DNA of 35,256 bases from Candidatus Omnitrophota bacterium (GCA_016196565.1 JACPXK010000052.1:1-35256); one strand, 5' to 3'. Shown: positions 26,726 through 33,995, counted from the stretch's first letter. Notes: generated from the letters alone by a model not told the origin. Made by a program: numbers and translations.

Positions 26726-27097
26726 TTATTCCCATTCCAGGGCGTTTTTGCGCCAAGCATAAACCAAGGCAAGGGCTAAAATTCCGATAAAAATCACCAT
26801 TTCGACAAAAGCAAAGAGACCAAGCTGTCTAAAAGCCACGGCCCAGGGATAAATAAAGATGGTTTCAATATCAAAAATAAGAAAAACGAGGGCAAAAATG
26901 TAATATTGAACCCGGAATTGAATCCAGGGGTCGCCTTCGGCTTGCAGGCCGCATTCATAACTTGCGTTTTTGATGGCGGAAGGTTTTTTGGGGGCTACGA
27001 AATAGGCCAGAATAATCGGAAGGACGGGAAACACAAGAGCGAACAAAACAAAAATAAAAATAAACAGATAATGATAAAAATAAGAATTTGTTTCCAT
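26726..27097 (-). CDS. nuoA: NADH-quinone oxidoreductase subunit A (123 aa)
   Basis: Three-helix membrane subunit of complex I and first gene of the operon. Recognised by NASYECGLQ (with the loop Cys that lines the quinone channel), FRVQYYIFALVFLIFDIETIF and YPWAVAFRQLG. Length is typical. The ATG lies about 10 nt after a perfect TATAAT, so the mRNA is expected to start at or within a few bases of the ATG. No Shine-Dalgarno box is present, in keeping with leaderless translation. The FIST gene ends 43 nt upstream in the same direction. Confidence 0.96.
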   Translation of the reverse strand: METNSYFYHYLFIFIFVLFALVFPVLPIILAYFVAPKKPSAIKNASYECGLQAEGDPWIQFRVQYYIFALVFLIFDIETIFIYPWAVAFRQLGLFAFVEMVIFIGILALALVYAWRKNALEWE

Positions 27098-27106
27098 AAC
27101 TCGGCC

Positions 27107-27134
27107 ATTATAAAGGGAATAGAAAAAATGTCAA
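27107..27134 (-). promoter_or_regulatory. Consensus promoter of the nuo operon, leaderless geometry
   Basis: TTGACA (complement of 27129-27134), a 16-nt spacer, TATAAT (complement of 27107-27112): both hexamers match the sigma-70 consensus exactly. The predicted transcription start is about 27100, three bases before the nuoA ATG at 27097. The whole promoter fits in the 43-nt gap after the FIST stop codon. Confidence 0.8.
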
Positions 27135-27140
27135 AGCCTG

Positions 27141-28334
27141 TCAGTCTTTGAAATTTTCCGTCACAAGCGCCAAAACACCGGAATAATGATGCAGGTGATT
27201 GACGAAATCGAGGGGGGCGATTTCTCCGTAGGTAAAAAATCCTAGGATAGGAATTCTGGGGAAGAATTGGCGTATCATGCGGATGTCGACATTCGGCTCG
27301 CCGTAAAGGGACCTGCCGCGCGCGCAGCAATTGAAATAAAAACCGAATTTCGGCTCGGAAGGGATGATTCTGGATTTTAAATCCATCAGCATCACGGCCA
27401 AATCATCTTTGGCCCGCTCGGGATCGCGCACCGTAAACGTCACGAAATCTCCTTGTTCCACCGGGCTGGCGCAAGTCAAAAGTCCTTTTTGCGCATTAAA
27501 GCCCATGATGTGGCGGATAAGATAAGAAGATTTTGAAAATTCAGTTTGAAAACTTCGAAGCGGAAGCCCGAGAAAAACTTGCTCGAGCAGTTCATTGACA
27601 TCGCTTGTATCCATATGAGCAAGGGATTCCAGCAGAATGTCATAAGCGGGCCGGCCGTCCATTTCATAAATCATATGACCATCCGCCCGCGTAATTTGAA
27701 CCGGCTCGCCGCAGGGCTGGCAGGATTGGGTGACGCCCATTTCGATACGCAAATTATTTCCGCCAAGGACAACACCCGAGACGGCGTCATAAGTGGATTC
27801 TTTACCTTCGATTTGAAAAGTCATGTGGCGGCGGCCGTCATTTCCGGAAGTCCCTCCCATCAAGGTCAAATGGCCGTAATTATTTTCGAATCCGTCGAAG
27901 AAAGCGGAACTTTGAAAACTGTAGGCATCCGGAAAAATCATGGCGGCGGCGGGATTAAAATCAATTTTTTTCACGAATTCCGCCAAATTTTGCCCGGCTT
28001 TAAAACTGCTTTCCTGAAGATTTTTAATCAGAAAGGGAGCGGCCTCCAGAGTGTCGGATTCAACAACCATGACACTGACGCCGTATTTGGCTTCCCATTC
28101 GCTGATTTCGGTGAGCACGCCATAACCGCTCGAGCCGATCACGTGTTTGGCGCCGGTGATTTTTTTTACCTTCTTCAGAATCTTGCCGTAATCGCTGCGG
28201 CGGGGAGCTGTGGCAAAAACAAAAGCGAGAGAGGCGCTTGAAACGTCGGCTTTGATAAGTGCATTTGAAGATGCTTCTTCGGCGGCTTTTTCCGGGACAG
28301 GATGATCCGAGTACGATGTTGCTGCCAGAATCAT
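27141..28334 (-). CDS. FIST N/C-domain sensory protein (397 aa)
   Basis: FIST domains are found in bacterial and eukaryotic signalling proteins and are thought to bind small ligands such as amino acids. Here a FIST_N part (about 1-190, with ASLAFVFATAPRRSDYGKIL, HVIGSSGYGVLTE and LTLMGGTSGNDGRR) is followed by a FIST_C part (about 210-395, with GRPAYDILLE, GFNAQKGLLTC, FGFYFNCCARGRSLYG, and GFFTYGEIAP.....HHYSGVLALV). No output domain, signal peptide or membrane helix is present, so it is probably a soluble stand-alone sensor. It has its own -10 box against the ATG. It lies just upstream of nuoA and may read through into it, which hints at a redox or metabolic sensing role (inference). Confidence 0.88.
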   Translation of the reverse strand: MILAATSYSDHPVPEKAAEEASSNALIKADVSSASLAFVFATAPRRSDYGKILKKVKKITGAKHVIGSSGYGVLTEISEWEAKYGVSVMVVESDTLEAAPFLIKNLQESSFKAGQNLAEFVKKIDFNPAAAMIFPDAYSFQSSAFFDGFENNYGHLTLMGGTSGNDGRRHMTFQIEGKESTYDAVSGVVLGGNNLRIEMGVTQSCQPCGEPVQITRADGHMIYEMDGRPAYDILLESLAHMDTSDVNELLEQVFLGLPLRSFQTEFSKSSYLIRHIMGFNAQKGLLTCASPVEQGDFVTFTVRDPERAKDDLAVMLMDLKSRIIPSEPKFGFYFNCCARGRSLYGEPNVDIRMIRQFFPRIPILGFFTYGEIAPLDFVNHLHHYSGVLALVTENFKD

Positions 28335-28340
28335 GCGCGC

Positions 28341-28369
28341 ATTATAAAAGGAAGAAACGCTCGATGCAA
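28341..28369 (-). promoter_or_regulatory. Promoter of the FIST gene, leaderless geometry
   Basis: TATAAT (complement of 28341-28346) is a perfect -10. A weak -35, TTGCAT (complement of 28364-28369), is 17 nt away. The expected start of transcription falls on or next to the ATG at 28334. No Shine-Dalgarno box. Confidence 0.6.
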
Positions 28370-28402
28370 GTAATGATTCAAAAATTTAGAAAAAAACCTT
28401 CA

Positions 28403-28431
28403 TTGATTCCAAGAAAAGACAACCTTACAAT
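28403..28431 (+). promoter_or_regulatory. Promoter of the Nudix gene
   Basis: TTGATT at 28403-28408, 17-nt spacer, TACAAT at 28426-28431. The expected start near 28438 leaves a normal short leader with AAGGAGG at 28444-28450. It is divergent from the FIST promoter. Confidence 0.6.
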
Positions 28432-28461
28432 GATTTCGAAGCCAAGGAGGCATTCAATTTG

Positions 28462-28863
28462 ATGGAAACACTGACGGTCGGATGTGCCATGATTGAAAAA
28501 GAAGGAAAATTTTTGATTGCCCAGCGGTCTCCCGGCATGCCTTATGCCGGTTATTGGGAATTTCCGGGTGGGAAACGCGAAAACGGAGAATCGCTGGAAG
28601 AGTGTCTGGTGCGTGAAGTCGCCGAAGAGCTCGGCATTTGTATCCGCGTTCAAAAATTCTTTGCTCAGAAGGATTTTGAGTATCCGCATAGAAAGGTTTC
28701 GCTTTTTTTCTATTTTTGCGGAGTGGTGAGCGGAAGGCCTGCCAAACGGGAATGCTTTGACTTTGCCTGGGTGATGCCCGGTGAAATGAAAAACTTCCGG
28801 TTTTTGCCGGCGGATTGGGAAATTATTGATTATTTAATACGCACAAGAATCTCGTCATCCTGA
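28462..28863 (+). CDS. Nudix hydrolase, MutT/NudG-like (133 aa)
   Basis: Probably removes damaged or unwanted nucleotides such as 8-oxo-dGTP or modified dCTP by pyrophosphate hydrolysis. The complete Nudix box runs from Gly37 to Ile59 (G-x5-E-x7-REVAEELGI), giving the Mg-binding Glu residues. WEFPGGK just before it is typical of MutT-like enzymes. AAGGAGG lies upstream. The ATG at 28462 is preferred, but a TTG at 28459 has better spacing (8 versus 11 nt) and would add one residue. The last three codons, TCA TCC TGA, belong to the palindromic element that starts at 28853, so the C-terminal end seems to be set by that element. Confidence 0.9.
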   Translation: METLTVGCAMIEKEGKFLIAQRSPGMPYAGYWEFPGGKRENGESLEECLVREVAEELGICIRVQKFFAQKDFEYPHRKVSLFFYFCGVVSGRPAKRECFDFAWVMPGEMKNFRFLPADWEIIDYLIRTRISSS

Positions 28864-28972
28864 GCGAAGCGAAGGATCTCGCTTCGAGATTCTTCGGCCC
28901 TTCGGGCCTCAGCCCATGACTTCCACAAATAGTTTATGGGAAGTCAGGACAGTCCTTTAGGGCAGAATGACG
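28853..28972. repeat. CGTCAT-ended palindromic element, long composite form, between convergent genes
   Basis: Outer arms CGTCATCCTGA (28853-28863) and CAGAATGACG (28963-28972) match the short element at 23468-23512. Inside are at least two further hairpins: GGCCC-TTC-GGGCC at 28896-28908, and TGACTTCC / GGAAGTCA at 28917-28924 and 28939-28946. It occupies the whole gap between the Nudix gene and the flavin reductase gene and could work as a bidirectional terminator or mRNA 3' end protector. Confidence 0.85.
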
Positions 28973-28973
28973 T

Positions 28974-29690
28974 CTAATCGTATTTCTCGAAAATGATTTG
29001 CTCTTTGGCAAAGCCCATTTCCAAGGCGGTTTTTTGGACTTCATTGATCATATTGGTGAGGCCGCAAATATAGACATGTTTATCGCGGGGATCGGTAATG
29101 TATTTCTTCAGCATGAACTGAACGTATTGGCTTTCGCCCTTCCACGTTTTGGGACGTGAAACCGTAAAGACATTGTGAAAGTTAGAGTGTTCTTTGGCCC
29201 AGGACTCGAATTCTTCTTTATATAGAATGTCCTCATCAAAGCGATTGCCGAAAATATTCCAGATTTCGCAGGGGGCCCCTTTTTTAAGCAAGTTGTAAAT
29301 CATGGAGCGGAAAGGGGCAATGCCGGTTCCGGTGGAAACATACACAATGGTTTTGGGAAGAGGCTGGCGTACCGTAAAACGTCCGAGAGGCCCCTGGATT
29401 TGAAGGCTGTCGCCTTCTTTTAATTCCCATAAATAATTTGTGGCAATTCCGCCCTCAATACGTTTCCAACAGAGATCAAGGAATCCTTTCCAATCCGGGG
29501 GGGAGGCAATAGAATAAGGCCTTTTGATCGCCTTGTGCTCGCCGGTTTCAGGCACCATGATATTGATAAACTGACCCGCTTCGAAGTCGAAAGCGGCGCC
29601 TGGTGCGAAGGCAAGTTTGAAATGGCGGGTCTGTTGAACCCCCATATCCACAATCTTTTCAATGCTGACGGTAAAGATTCCGGCTTTCAT
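28974..29690 (-). CDS. FNR-family FAD/NAD(P)H oxidoreductase (238 aa)
   Basis: Flavin enzyme that moves electrons between NAD(P)H and a one-electron carrier such as ferredoxin or flavodoxin, or another acceptor. The FAD-binding part has Arg57-Pro-Tyr-Ser60 (RPYSIAS) and GDSLQIQGPLGRF. The nucleotide-binding part has GTGIAPF at 121-127, NIFGNRFDEDILYKEEF, and VYICGLTNMINEV, with the end ALEMGF..EQIIFEKYD like ferredoxin-NADP reductases. There is no iron-sulfur domain, so the partner is a separate protein. Its promoter is seen upstream, with a leader of about 14 nt and no Shine-Dalgarno box. It is divergent from the kinase gene and convergent with the Nudix gene. A partner role for the NADH-module-less complex I is only a guess. 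Confidence 0.88.
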   Translation of the reverse strand: MKAGIFTVSIEKIVDMGVQQTRHFKLAFAPGAAFDFEAGQFINIMVPETGEHKAIKRPYSIASPPDWKGFLDLCWKRIEGGIATNYLWELKEGDSLQIQGPLGRFTVRQPLPKTIVYVSTGTGIAPFRSMIYNLLKKGAPCEIWNIFGNRFDEDILYKEEFESWAKEHSNFHNVFTVSRPKTWKGESQYVQFMLKKYITDPRDKHVYICGLTNMINEVQKTALEMGFAKEQIIFEKYD

Positions 29691-29710
29691 ATACGTTATA
29701 TTGATGTCGG

Positions 29711-29738
29711 ATTATATGCCTTCAACTCATGATGTAAA
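29711..29738 (-). promoter_or_regulatory. Promoter of the flavin reductase gene
   Basis: On the minus strand, TTTACA (complement of 29733-29738), 16-nt spacer, TATAAT (complement of 29711-29716). The expected start near 29704 gives a leader of about 14 nt before the ATG at 29690. It lies in the divergent region shared with the histidine kinase gene. Confidence 0.65.
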
Positions 29739-29756
29739 GCTGAAAAAAGGATTCCT

Positions 29757-31583
29757 TTGCAATTTCAAAGCGTAAAACCCAGAAAATCGATCATCCGCAG
29801 CTTTTATCCTTTCAGGCTTTCCCTTCGTTATAAGCTGGCCCTTCCGGTTTTAGTTCTCGTCACCTTAATGATCGGCCTTCTTTTCCGGACCACCTTTCAG
29901 CTTGTGCGCGGCATGGTGCTGGAAAGAAATGAAAGCCGTCTTCTCGCGATTGCCGAAGTGTTCACGGAAAGTTTGAAAGTCCCCATGGTTTTGGGCAATC
30001 AACAGGTGCTTTTGGCCAATATTGAATGGATGGCCCGCCGCTCCGATGTGATCGAGGTCCGGGTGGAAAATATGGAAGGGGTGATTGTCGGGGGGACCAA
30101 TCCAGCTTCCATGAAGGTGTCCGCTCCGGTAGAAGATAAAGGTTTTCTGGGGGTTAAGAGAATTTCGGAGGACACCTATGCCGCGCTCGTTCCGATTGAA
30201 GTTGATAAGCAATCGCTCGGCCGCCTGATCATTTTATTTTCCCAGCAGGGCCTGGAAAGCGAACTGCGAAAAATTTTTGGGGAACGTCTTATGCTGGCTT
30301 TTTTGATGGCCTGTTTCCTTGCCCTGATGACGGCCATTCTGACCTGGATTGCTATCCGGCCTCTTTTCCGGCTGAAGGCCACGGTCCAGGAAATTTTAAG
30401 CGGGGATTTGAACGCACGGGCCCATATTCAAACCTTTGACGAAATCGAGGATTTAAGCGAAGCCTTCAATGAAATGGTGTCCCGTTTGGGGCGGAGCCTT
30501 GAAAATTTGCGCTCGCGAACCGAAGCGCTGGAAGAATCCGAAGAGAAATACCGTCTCATTGTGGATAATGCGAGCGACATTATTTTTACCATGGCCCTTG
30601 ACGGCCGTTTTGTCCTTTTGAATGAAGGATTTTCCGGATATTCCCGCGAAGAACTTTTGCGGACGGGGCTTCCTTTACTGCTTTCGCTTCATTCGGAAGA
30701 ATCGCGCCAGAAATTCGAAGAGGCCTTGAAAATCGTTGAAGACAGGAAGGTGATTGTCACCAACCTTGCCGTGACCCATATTCATCGCGGCACCAAGGCG
30801 GAAATTTTTTATCTTTTGAATCTTACTCCCGTGGTGGACCATGAAGGGCATTTGAAGCTCATTCAGGGCATGATGCGCGATATCACGGAATTAAAGAAAA
30901 TCGAAGCCATGAAAGAATCCCTTATCCGCGACGTGGCGCATGAACTTAAAACGCCTACCGCTAAATTTGAAATGGCGGTCAATTGGTTTGAAAAAGATCT
31001 CGAAAAGCGCCAAGACCTGGAACGTTATGCTCAAGTGTTGGATATTCTTAAAAACAATGTCGACCGGCTTATGCGTACCATCACAAGCATCATGGATCTT
31101 TCCAAGCTGGAATCAGGCTTGGACCGTATCGTTAAATCCAATTTTGATCTTTATGAAGTTTTGGAGCAAATCCGTCAGGATATGGAGCCGCTTTGCCGTC
31201 AAAAGGGGGTAGCCCTGGAATGCCTTTTCACCTCGGCGCCGCTTCCGATTAAAGGGGACCGCGATATGCTTTACCGTTTGTTCATGAATTTAATCGGAAA
31301 TGCCATCAAATTCACGGCCGAGGGAAAAGTGACAGTAAAAAGTTATCGTCAAGATGCCCAAATCTTTGTGGAAGTTACCGATACGGGAATCGGGCTTGAT
31401 AAAGAAGATATGGAACGGATTTTTGACCGCTTTTATCAGAAAACAGCCTCCACGGTGGGGATCGGTGTCGGCCTCACCATCTGCCGCGATATTGTCACCA
31501 TGCATGAAGGCAAAATCTGGGCCGAAAGCGGCGGCATTGGCAAGGGAACGACCTTTAAGGTACAATTCCCGGTAGGAAGTTAA
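29757..31583 (+). CDS. Membrane sensor histidine kinase, HAMP-PAS-HisKA-HATPase (608 aa)
   Basis: Order of parts: TM1 at about 27-43; an extracytoplasmic region at about 44-177, perhaps a Cache/dCache-like sensor (ERNESRLLAIAEVF, EGVIVGGTNP); TM2 at about 178-200; HAMP to about 250 with RPLFRLKATVQEI; a PAS domain at about 262-380 (EEKYRLIVDNASDIIF); HisKA with His395 in RDVAHELKTPTAKFEMAV; and a HATPase with NLIGNAIKF (N box), DTGIGL (G1) and GIGVGL (G2). It should autophosphorylate His395. The start is TTG with AAGGA 5 nt upstream; no ATG fits as well without losing TM1. The single receiver gene follows after a 30-bp repeat and is the natural partner. Confidence 0.94.
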   Translation: MQFQSVKPRKSIIRSFYPFRLSLRYKLALPVLVLVTLMIGLLFRTTFQLVRGMVLERNESRLLAIAEVFTESLKVPMVLGNQQVLLANIEWMARRSDVIEVRVENMEGVIVGGTNPASMKVSAPVEDKGFLGVKRISEDTYAALVPIEVDKQSLGRLIILFSQQGLESELRKIFGERLMLAFLMACFLALMTAILTWIAIRPLFRLKATVQEILSGDLNARAHIQTFDEIEDLSEAFNEMVSRLGRSLENLRSRTEALEESEEKYRLIVDNASDIIFTMALDGRFVLLNEGFSGYSREELLRTGLPLLLSLHSEESRQKFEEALKIVEDRKVIVTNLAVTHIHRGTKAEIFYLLNLTPVVDHEGHLKLIQGMMRDITELKKIEAMKESLIRDVAHELKTPTAKFEMAVNWFEKDLEKRQDLERYAQVLDILKNNVDRLMRTITSIMDLSKLESGLDRIVKSNFDLYEVLEQIRQDMEPLCRQKGVALECLFTSAPLPIKGDRDMLYRLFMNLIGNAIKFTAEGKVTVKSYRQDAQIFVEVTDTGIGLDKEDMERIFDRFYQKTASTVGIGVGLTICRDIVTMHEGKIWAESGGIGKGTTFKVQFPVGS

Positions 31584-31587
31584 AAAC

Positions 31588-31617
31588 CAAAAGGGGCCAG
31601 GCCCCTTGGTGCCAGGC
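31588..31617 (+). repeat. 30-bp palindromic repeat, copy 2 (kinase-receiver gap)
   Basis: Same element as 25327-25356 in the opposite orientation, with one mismatch (CTTGG for CTCGG). It starts 4 nt after the kinase stop codon. The GAAAGG box of the next gene (31628-31633) is left intact. Confidence 0.9.
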
Positions 31618-31637
31618 TGAAGTTATCGAAAGGTTGC

Positions 31638-32006
31638 ATGAGCCTAAAAAAAGTATTGATCGTCGATGATGATGAGGATTTGCAAATCCTTTACGGCCTC
31701 TATCTTCAGGGCGAATCTTATTCAATCGAACGCGCTTATAACGGCAAGGAAGCGCTGGAAAAAATCGCGAAAAATAAACCGGACCTCATTATTCTCGACA
31801 TCATCATGCCGATTATGGACGGTGAAGAATTTTACGTAAAACTCCGGAGCCAGGAACCATATAAAAATATTCCCGTGATCATCGCCAGTGTGAATGAAAA
31901 GATGCCGCACAAGATTTTTCAATTGGGGCATGTTTATGCCGCTCTCAAAAAACCTTTTAGCATCGAAACCCTCGTTACCAAGGTCCGCGAAGCCTTAGCC
32001 CGTTAA
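31638..32006 (+). CDS. Single-domain response regulator (CheY-like receiver, 122 aa)
   Basis: A receiver with no output domain. The acidic pocket is Asp10-Asp12 with phospho-acceptor Asp54 (LIILDIIMPIMDG). The switch position is Ser84 (VIIASVN) and the conserved Lys is Lys105 (ALKKPF). GAAAGG is 4 nt before the ATG. With no DNA-binding part it must act by protein contacts or by phosphorelay. Its place after the hybrid-less kinase gene suggests the two form a pair. Confidence 0.93.
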   Translation: MSLKKVLIVDDDEDLQILYGLYLQGESYSIERAYNGKEALEKIAKNKPDLIILDIIMPIMDGEEFYVKLRSQEPYKNIPVIIASVNEKMPHKIFQLGHVYAALKKPFSIETLVTKVREALAR

Positions 32007-32009
32007 ACC

Positions 32010-32039
32010 CAAAAGGGGTCAGGCCCCTCGGTGCCAGGC
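32010..32039 (+). repeat. 30-bp palindromic repeat, copy 3 (receiver-archease gap)
   Basis: Same element as 25327-25356, with one mismatch (GGGGTCAGG for GGGGCCAGG). It begins 4 nt after the receiver stop codon. A fourth short match follows directly (GGCGCCTTTTG), which may be part of a longer, decayed unit. Confidence 0.9.
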
Positions 32040-32060
32040 TTGGCGCCTTTTGTTTATCCT

Positions 32061-32489
32061 ATGAAACCCTATGAAGTGTTCGAGCATACAGCGGACATCG
32101 GTCTCAAAATTTACGGCCGGACATTCCAGGAACTTTTTCGGCATGGAGCGCTCGGATTGTTTAATCTTGTCACCGAGGTCGATGCTTTAAATCAACCGGA
32201 CAATAAGAAGGCGAGCCTTGATATCGAGCTTACGGGAGAAAATGCCGGAGATTTGTTTTTGAAGTGGCTTCGCGAGCTTCTTTTCGTTTTTTCAACCCGC
32301 AAATTGATTCTTCTTTCATTTAATTTTAAAATATTGACGGAAAATAAATTGAAAGCGGAAGCCGAAGGGATTGTTTTTGATCCCAGCCGGCATGAACCAA
32401 AATACGAAGTCAAAGCGGTGACCTATCATCAATTCAAAATCGAGAAGAAAAAAACCGGCTGGGAAGCCGAAGGGATATTCGATATCTAA
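32061..32489 (+). CDS. Archease, activator of RtcB RNA ligase (142 aa)
   Basis: Archease speeds guanylylation and turnover of RtcB. Recognised by the N-terminal YEVFEHTADIGLKIYG with its conserved metal-binding Asp, and by FLKWLRELLFVFSTRKLI, a Glu/Lys-rich middle, and AVTYHQFKIEKKKTGWEAE..FDI at the end. ATG at 32061 is chosen because the family starts there. The upstream ATG at 32031 lies inside the 30-bp repeat and is not credible. No clear Shine-Dalgarno box. The stop overlaps the rtcB start (TAATG), so the two are translationally coupled. Confidence 0.94.
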   Translation: MKPYEVFEHTADIGLKIYGRTFQELFRHGALGLFNLVTEVDALNQPDNKKASLDIELTGENAGDLFLKWLRELLFVFSTRKLILLSFNFKILTENKLKAEAEGIVFDPSRHEPKYEVKAVTYHQFKIEKKKTGWEAEGIFDI

Positions 32490-33940
32490 TGGCCAACGTT
32501 CCCTTAAAAAAAATCGATGATTACCGGTGGGAAATCCCCAAATCCTACAAGCCCGGCATGCGGGTCCCAGGTTTGATTTTTGCCGACGAAAAAATCCTTC
32601 CCAAAATTGAGTCCGATCAAGCCCTGGAACAAGTGGCCAATGTGGCCCATTTGCCGGGCATTGTGCGGTATTCCCTGGCCATGCCGGATATTCATTGGGG
32701 ATACGGTTTTCCCATCGGCGGTGTGGCGGCAACCGATCCCGATGATGACGGCGTCATTTCGCCCGGAGGGGTCGGTTATGACATCAATTGCGGCGTCCGG
32801 CTGATGCGCACCTCTTTAAAAGAAGAAGACATTCGGCCGCGCTTGCGCGAACTCGTGCAGCTTCTTTTTCAGGACGTCCCATGCGGCGTGGGCCAATCCG
32901 GCGAAATTCGCGTCAGTAAAGATGAAATGAAAAAAATGCTGCGGCAGGGTTCCCGTTGGGCGGTGCAGCATGGTTACGGGGTGTCGGAAGATTTGGAGCA
33001 TACGGAAGCCCGTGGTGTTCTGGAAGACGCGGACCCGGAGGCGGTATCGGACCGGGCTTACGAGCGGGGCTCGGATCAGCTTGGAACGCTCGGCGCCGGC
33101 AATCATTTTCTCGAGCTTCAAGTCATTGATCAAATTTTTGATCAAGATATTGCGGATCGTCTGAATTTGGAACTCGGGCAAGTTACGGTGATGATTCATT
33201 CCGGTTCCCGCGGTTTCGGCTATCAAGTTTGCGAAGATGCGCTCGAGACAACACGTCATGCGCTTTCCAAATATAAAATCAATATTCCGGACATTCAGCT
33301 TGCCTGCGCTCCCATTCGCTCGCCCGAAGGCCGCCAGTATTTGGGGGCCATGCGCGCGGCCGCCAATTTTGCCTGGAATAATCGCCAATGTTTGATGGCG
33401 CTCGCACGCCGCAGTTTCGAAAAGTTTTTTCGCCGGAGTGCCGCCGATCTCGGCATGGATTTGATTTACGATGTGGCCCATAACATCGCGAAATTCGAAC
33501 GTTATAAAATTAACGGCAAGGAAAAAACTCTATGTGTTCATCGCAAAGGCGCCACCCGCGCTTTCGGGCCGGGAGAATTGGAACTTCCCGCCGATTACAA
33601 GGATATCGGACAACCCGTGATTATTCCGGGGGATATGGGAAGAAATTCCTATCTATTAATAGGAACCCATCAGGCCATGGAAGAGACCTTTGGGACTTGC
33701 TGCCACGGAGCGGGGCGTGCGATGTCCCGGTCTGCCGCCCTTAAGGCGGCGCGCGGCCGTTCTATCGAAAAGGAATTGGCGGAAAAAGGCATTGTGGTAA
33801 TCGGCCGCGGCCATAAAGGCGTGGCGGAAGAACAACCCGAGGCTTATAAAGATGTCAATGAAGTGGTTCATGTGGTGGATCAAGCCGGCCTGGCGCGAAA
33901 GGTGGTCCGCATGCGTCCCATCGGAGTTATTAAAGGTTAA
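32489..33940 (+). CDS. rtcB: RNA-splicing ligase RtcB, GTP-dependent (483 aa)
   Basis: Joins RNA 3'-phosphate or 2',3'-cyclic phosphate ends to 5'-OH ends. Family motifs are complete: Asp98-x2-Cys101 in GYDINCGVRL (metal ligands), LGAGNHFLELQ and MIHSGSRGFGYQV (metal-binding His residues), DVAHNIAKFE, and the guanylylated His406 in GTCCHGAGRAMSR. The N-terminal MPDIHWGYGFPIGG is also typical. Length is typical (about 480). It overlaps archease by one base. In bacteria RtcB serves tRNA and rRNA repair; the target here is unknown. No Rtc-type RtcR regulator is in the window. Confidence 0.97.
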   Translation: MANVPLKKIDDYRWEIPKSYKPGMRVPGLIFADEKILPKIESDQALEQVANVAHLPGIVRYSLAMPDIHWGYGFPIGGVAATDPDDDGVISPGGVGYDINCGVRLMRTSLKEEDIRPRLRELVQLLFQDVPCGVGQSGEIRVSKDEMKKMLRQGSRWAVQHGYGVSEDLEHTEARGVLEDADPEAVSDRAYERGSDQLGTLGAGNHFLELQVIDQIFDQDIADRLNLELGQVTVMIHSGSRGFGYQVCEDALETTRHALSKYKINIPDIQLACAPIRSPEGRQYLGAMRAAANFAWNNRQCLMALARRSFEKFFRRSAADLGMDLIYDVAHNIAKFERYKINGKEKTLCVHRKGATRAFGPGELELPADYKDIGQPVIIPGDMGRNSYLLIGTHQAMEETFGTCCHGAGRAMSRSAALKAARGRSIEKELAEKGIVVIGRGHKGVAEEQPEAYKDVNEVVHVVDQAGLARKVVRMRPIGVIKG

Positions 33941-33966
33941 GCCTTCAGCCGCCCTCGACTTTTCCC

Positions 33967-33995
33967 TTGAGTTTCCCGCTTATTCTTCTTATGAT
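33967..33995 (+). promoter_or_regulatory. Promoter of phoU
   Basis: TTGAGT at 33967-33972, 17-nt spacer, TATGAT at 33990-33995 (5 of 6 to the -10 consensus). The expected start near 34002 is followed by GGGAG at 34009-34013 and the ATG at 34019. No Pho-box-like direct repeats are evident. Confidence 0.55.

Noticed and set aside
27546..28241. 231-codon plus-strand ORF opposite the FIST gene
   Set aside because: Shadow of a well-supported FIST protein; no recognisable domains and His/Gly/Phe-rich as antisense products often are.
25327..32039. The 30-bp repeats as a CRISPR array
   Set aside because: Copies are not regularly spaced, change direction with the operon, lie kilobases apart, and no cas genes are present.
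32816..33481. 221-codon minus-strand ORF opposite rtcB
   Set aside because: Fully covered by rtcB with all its catalytic motifs; no independent evidence.
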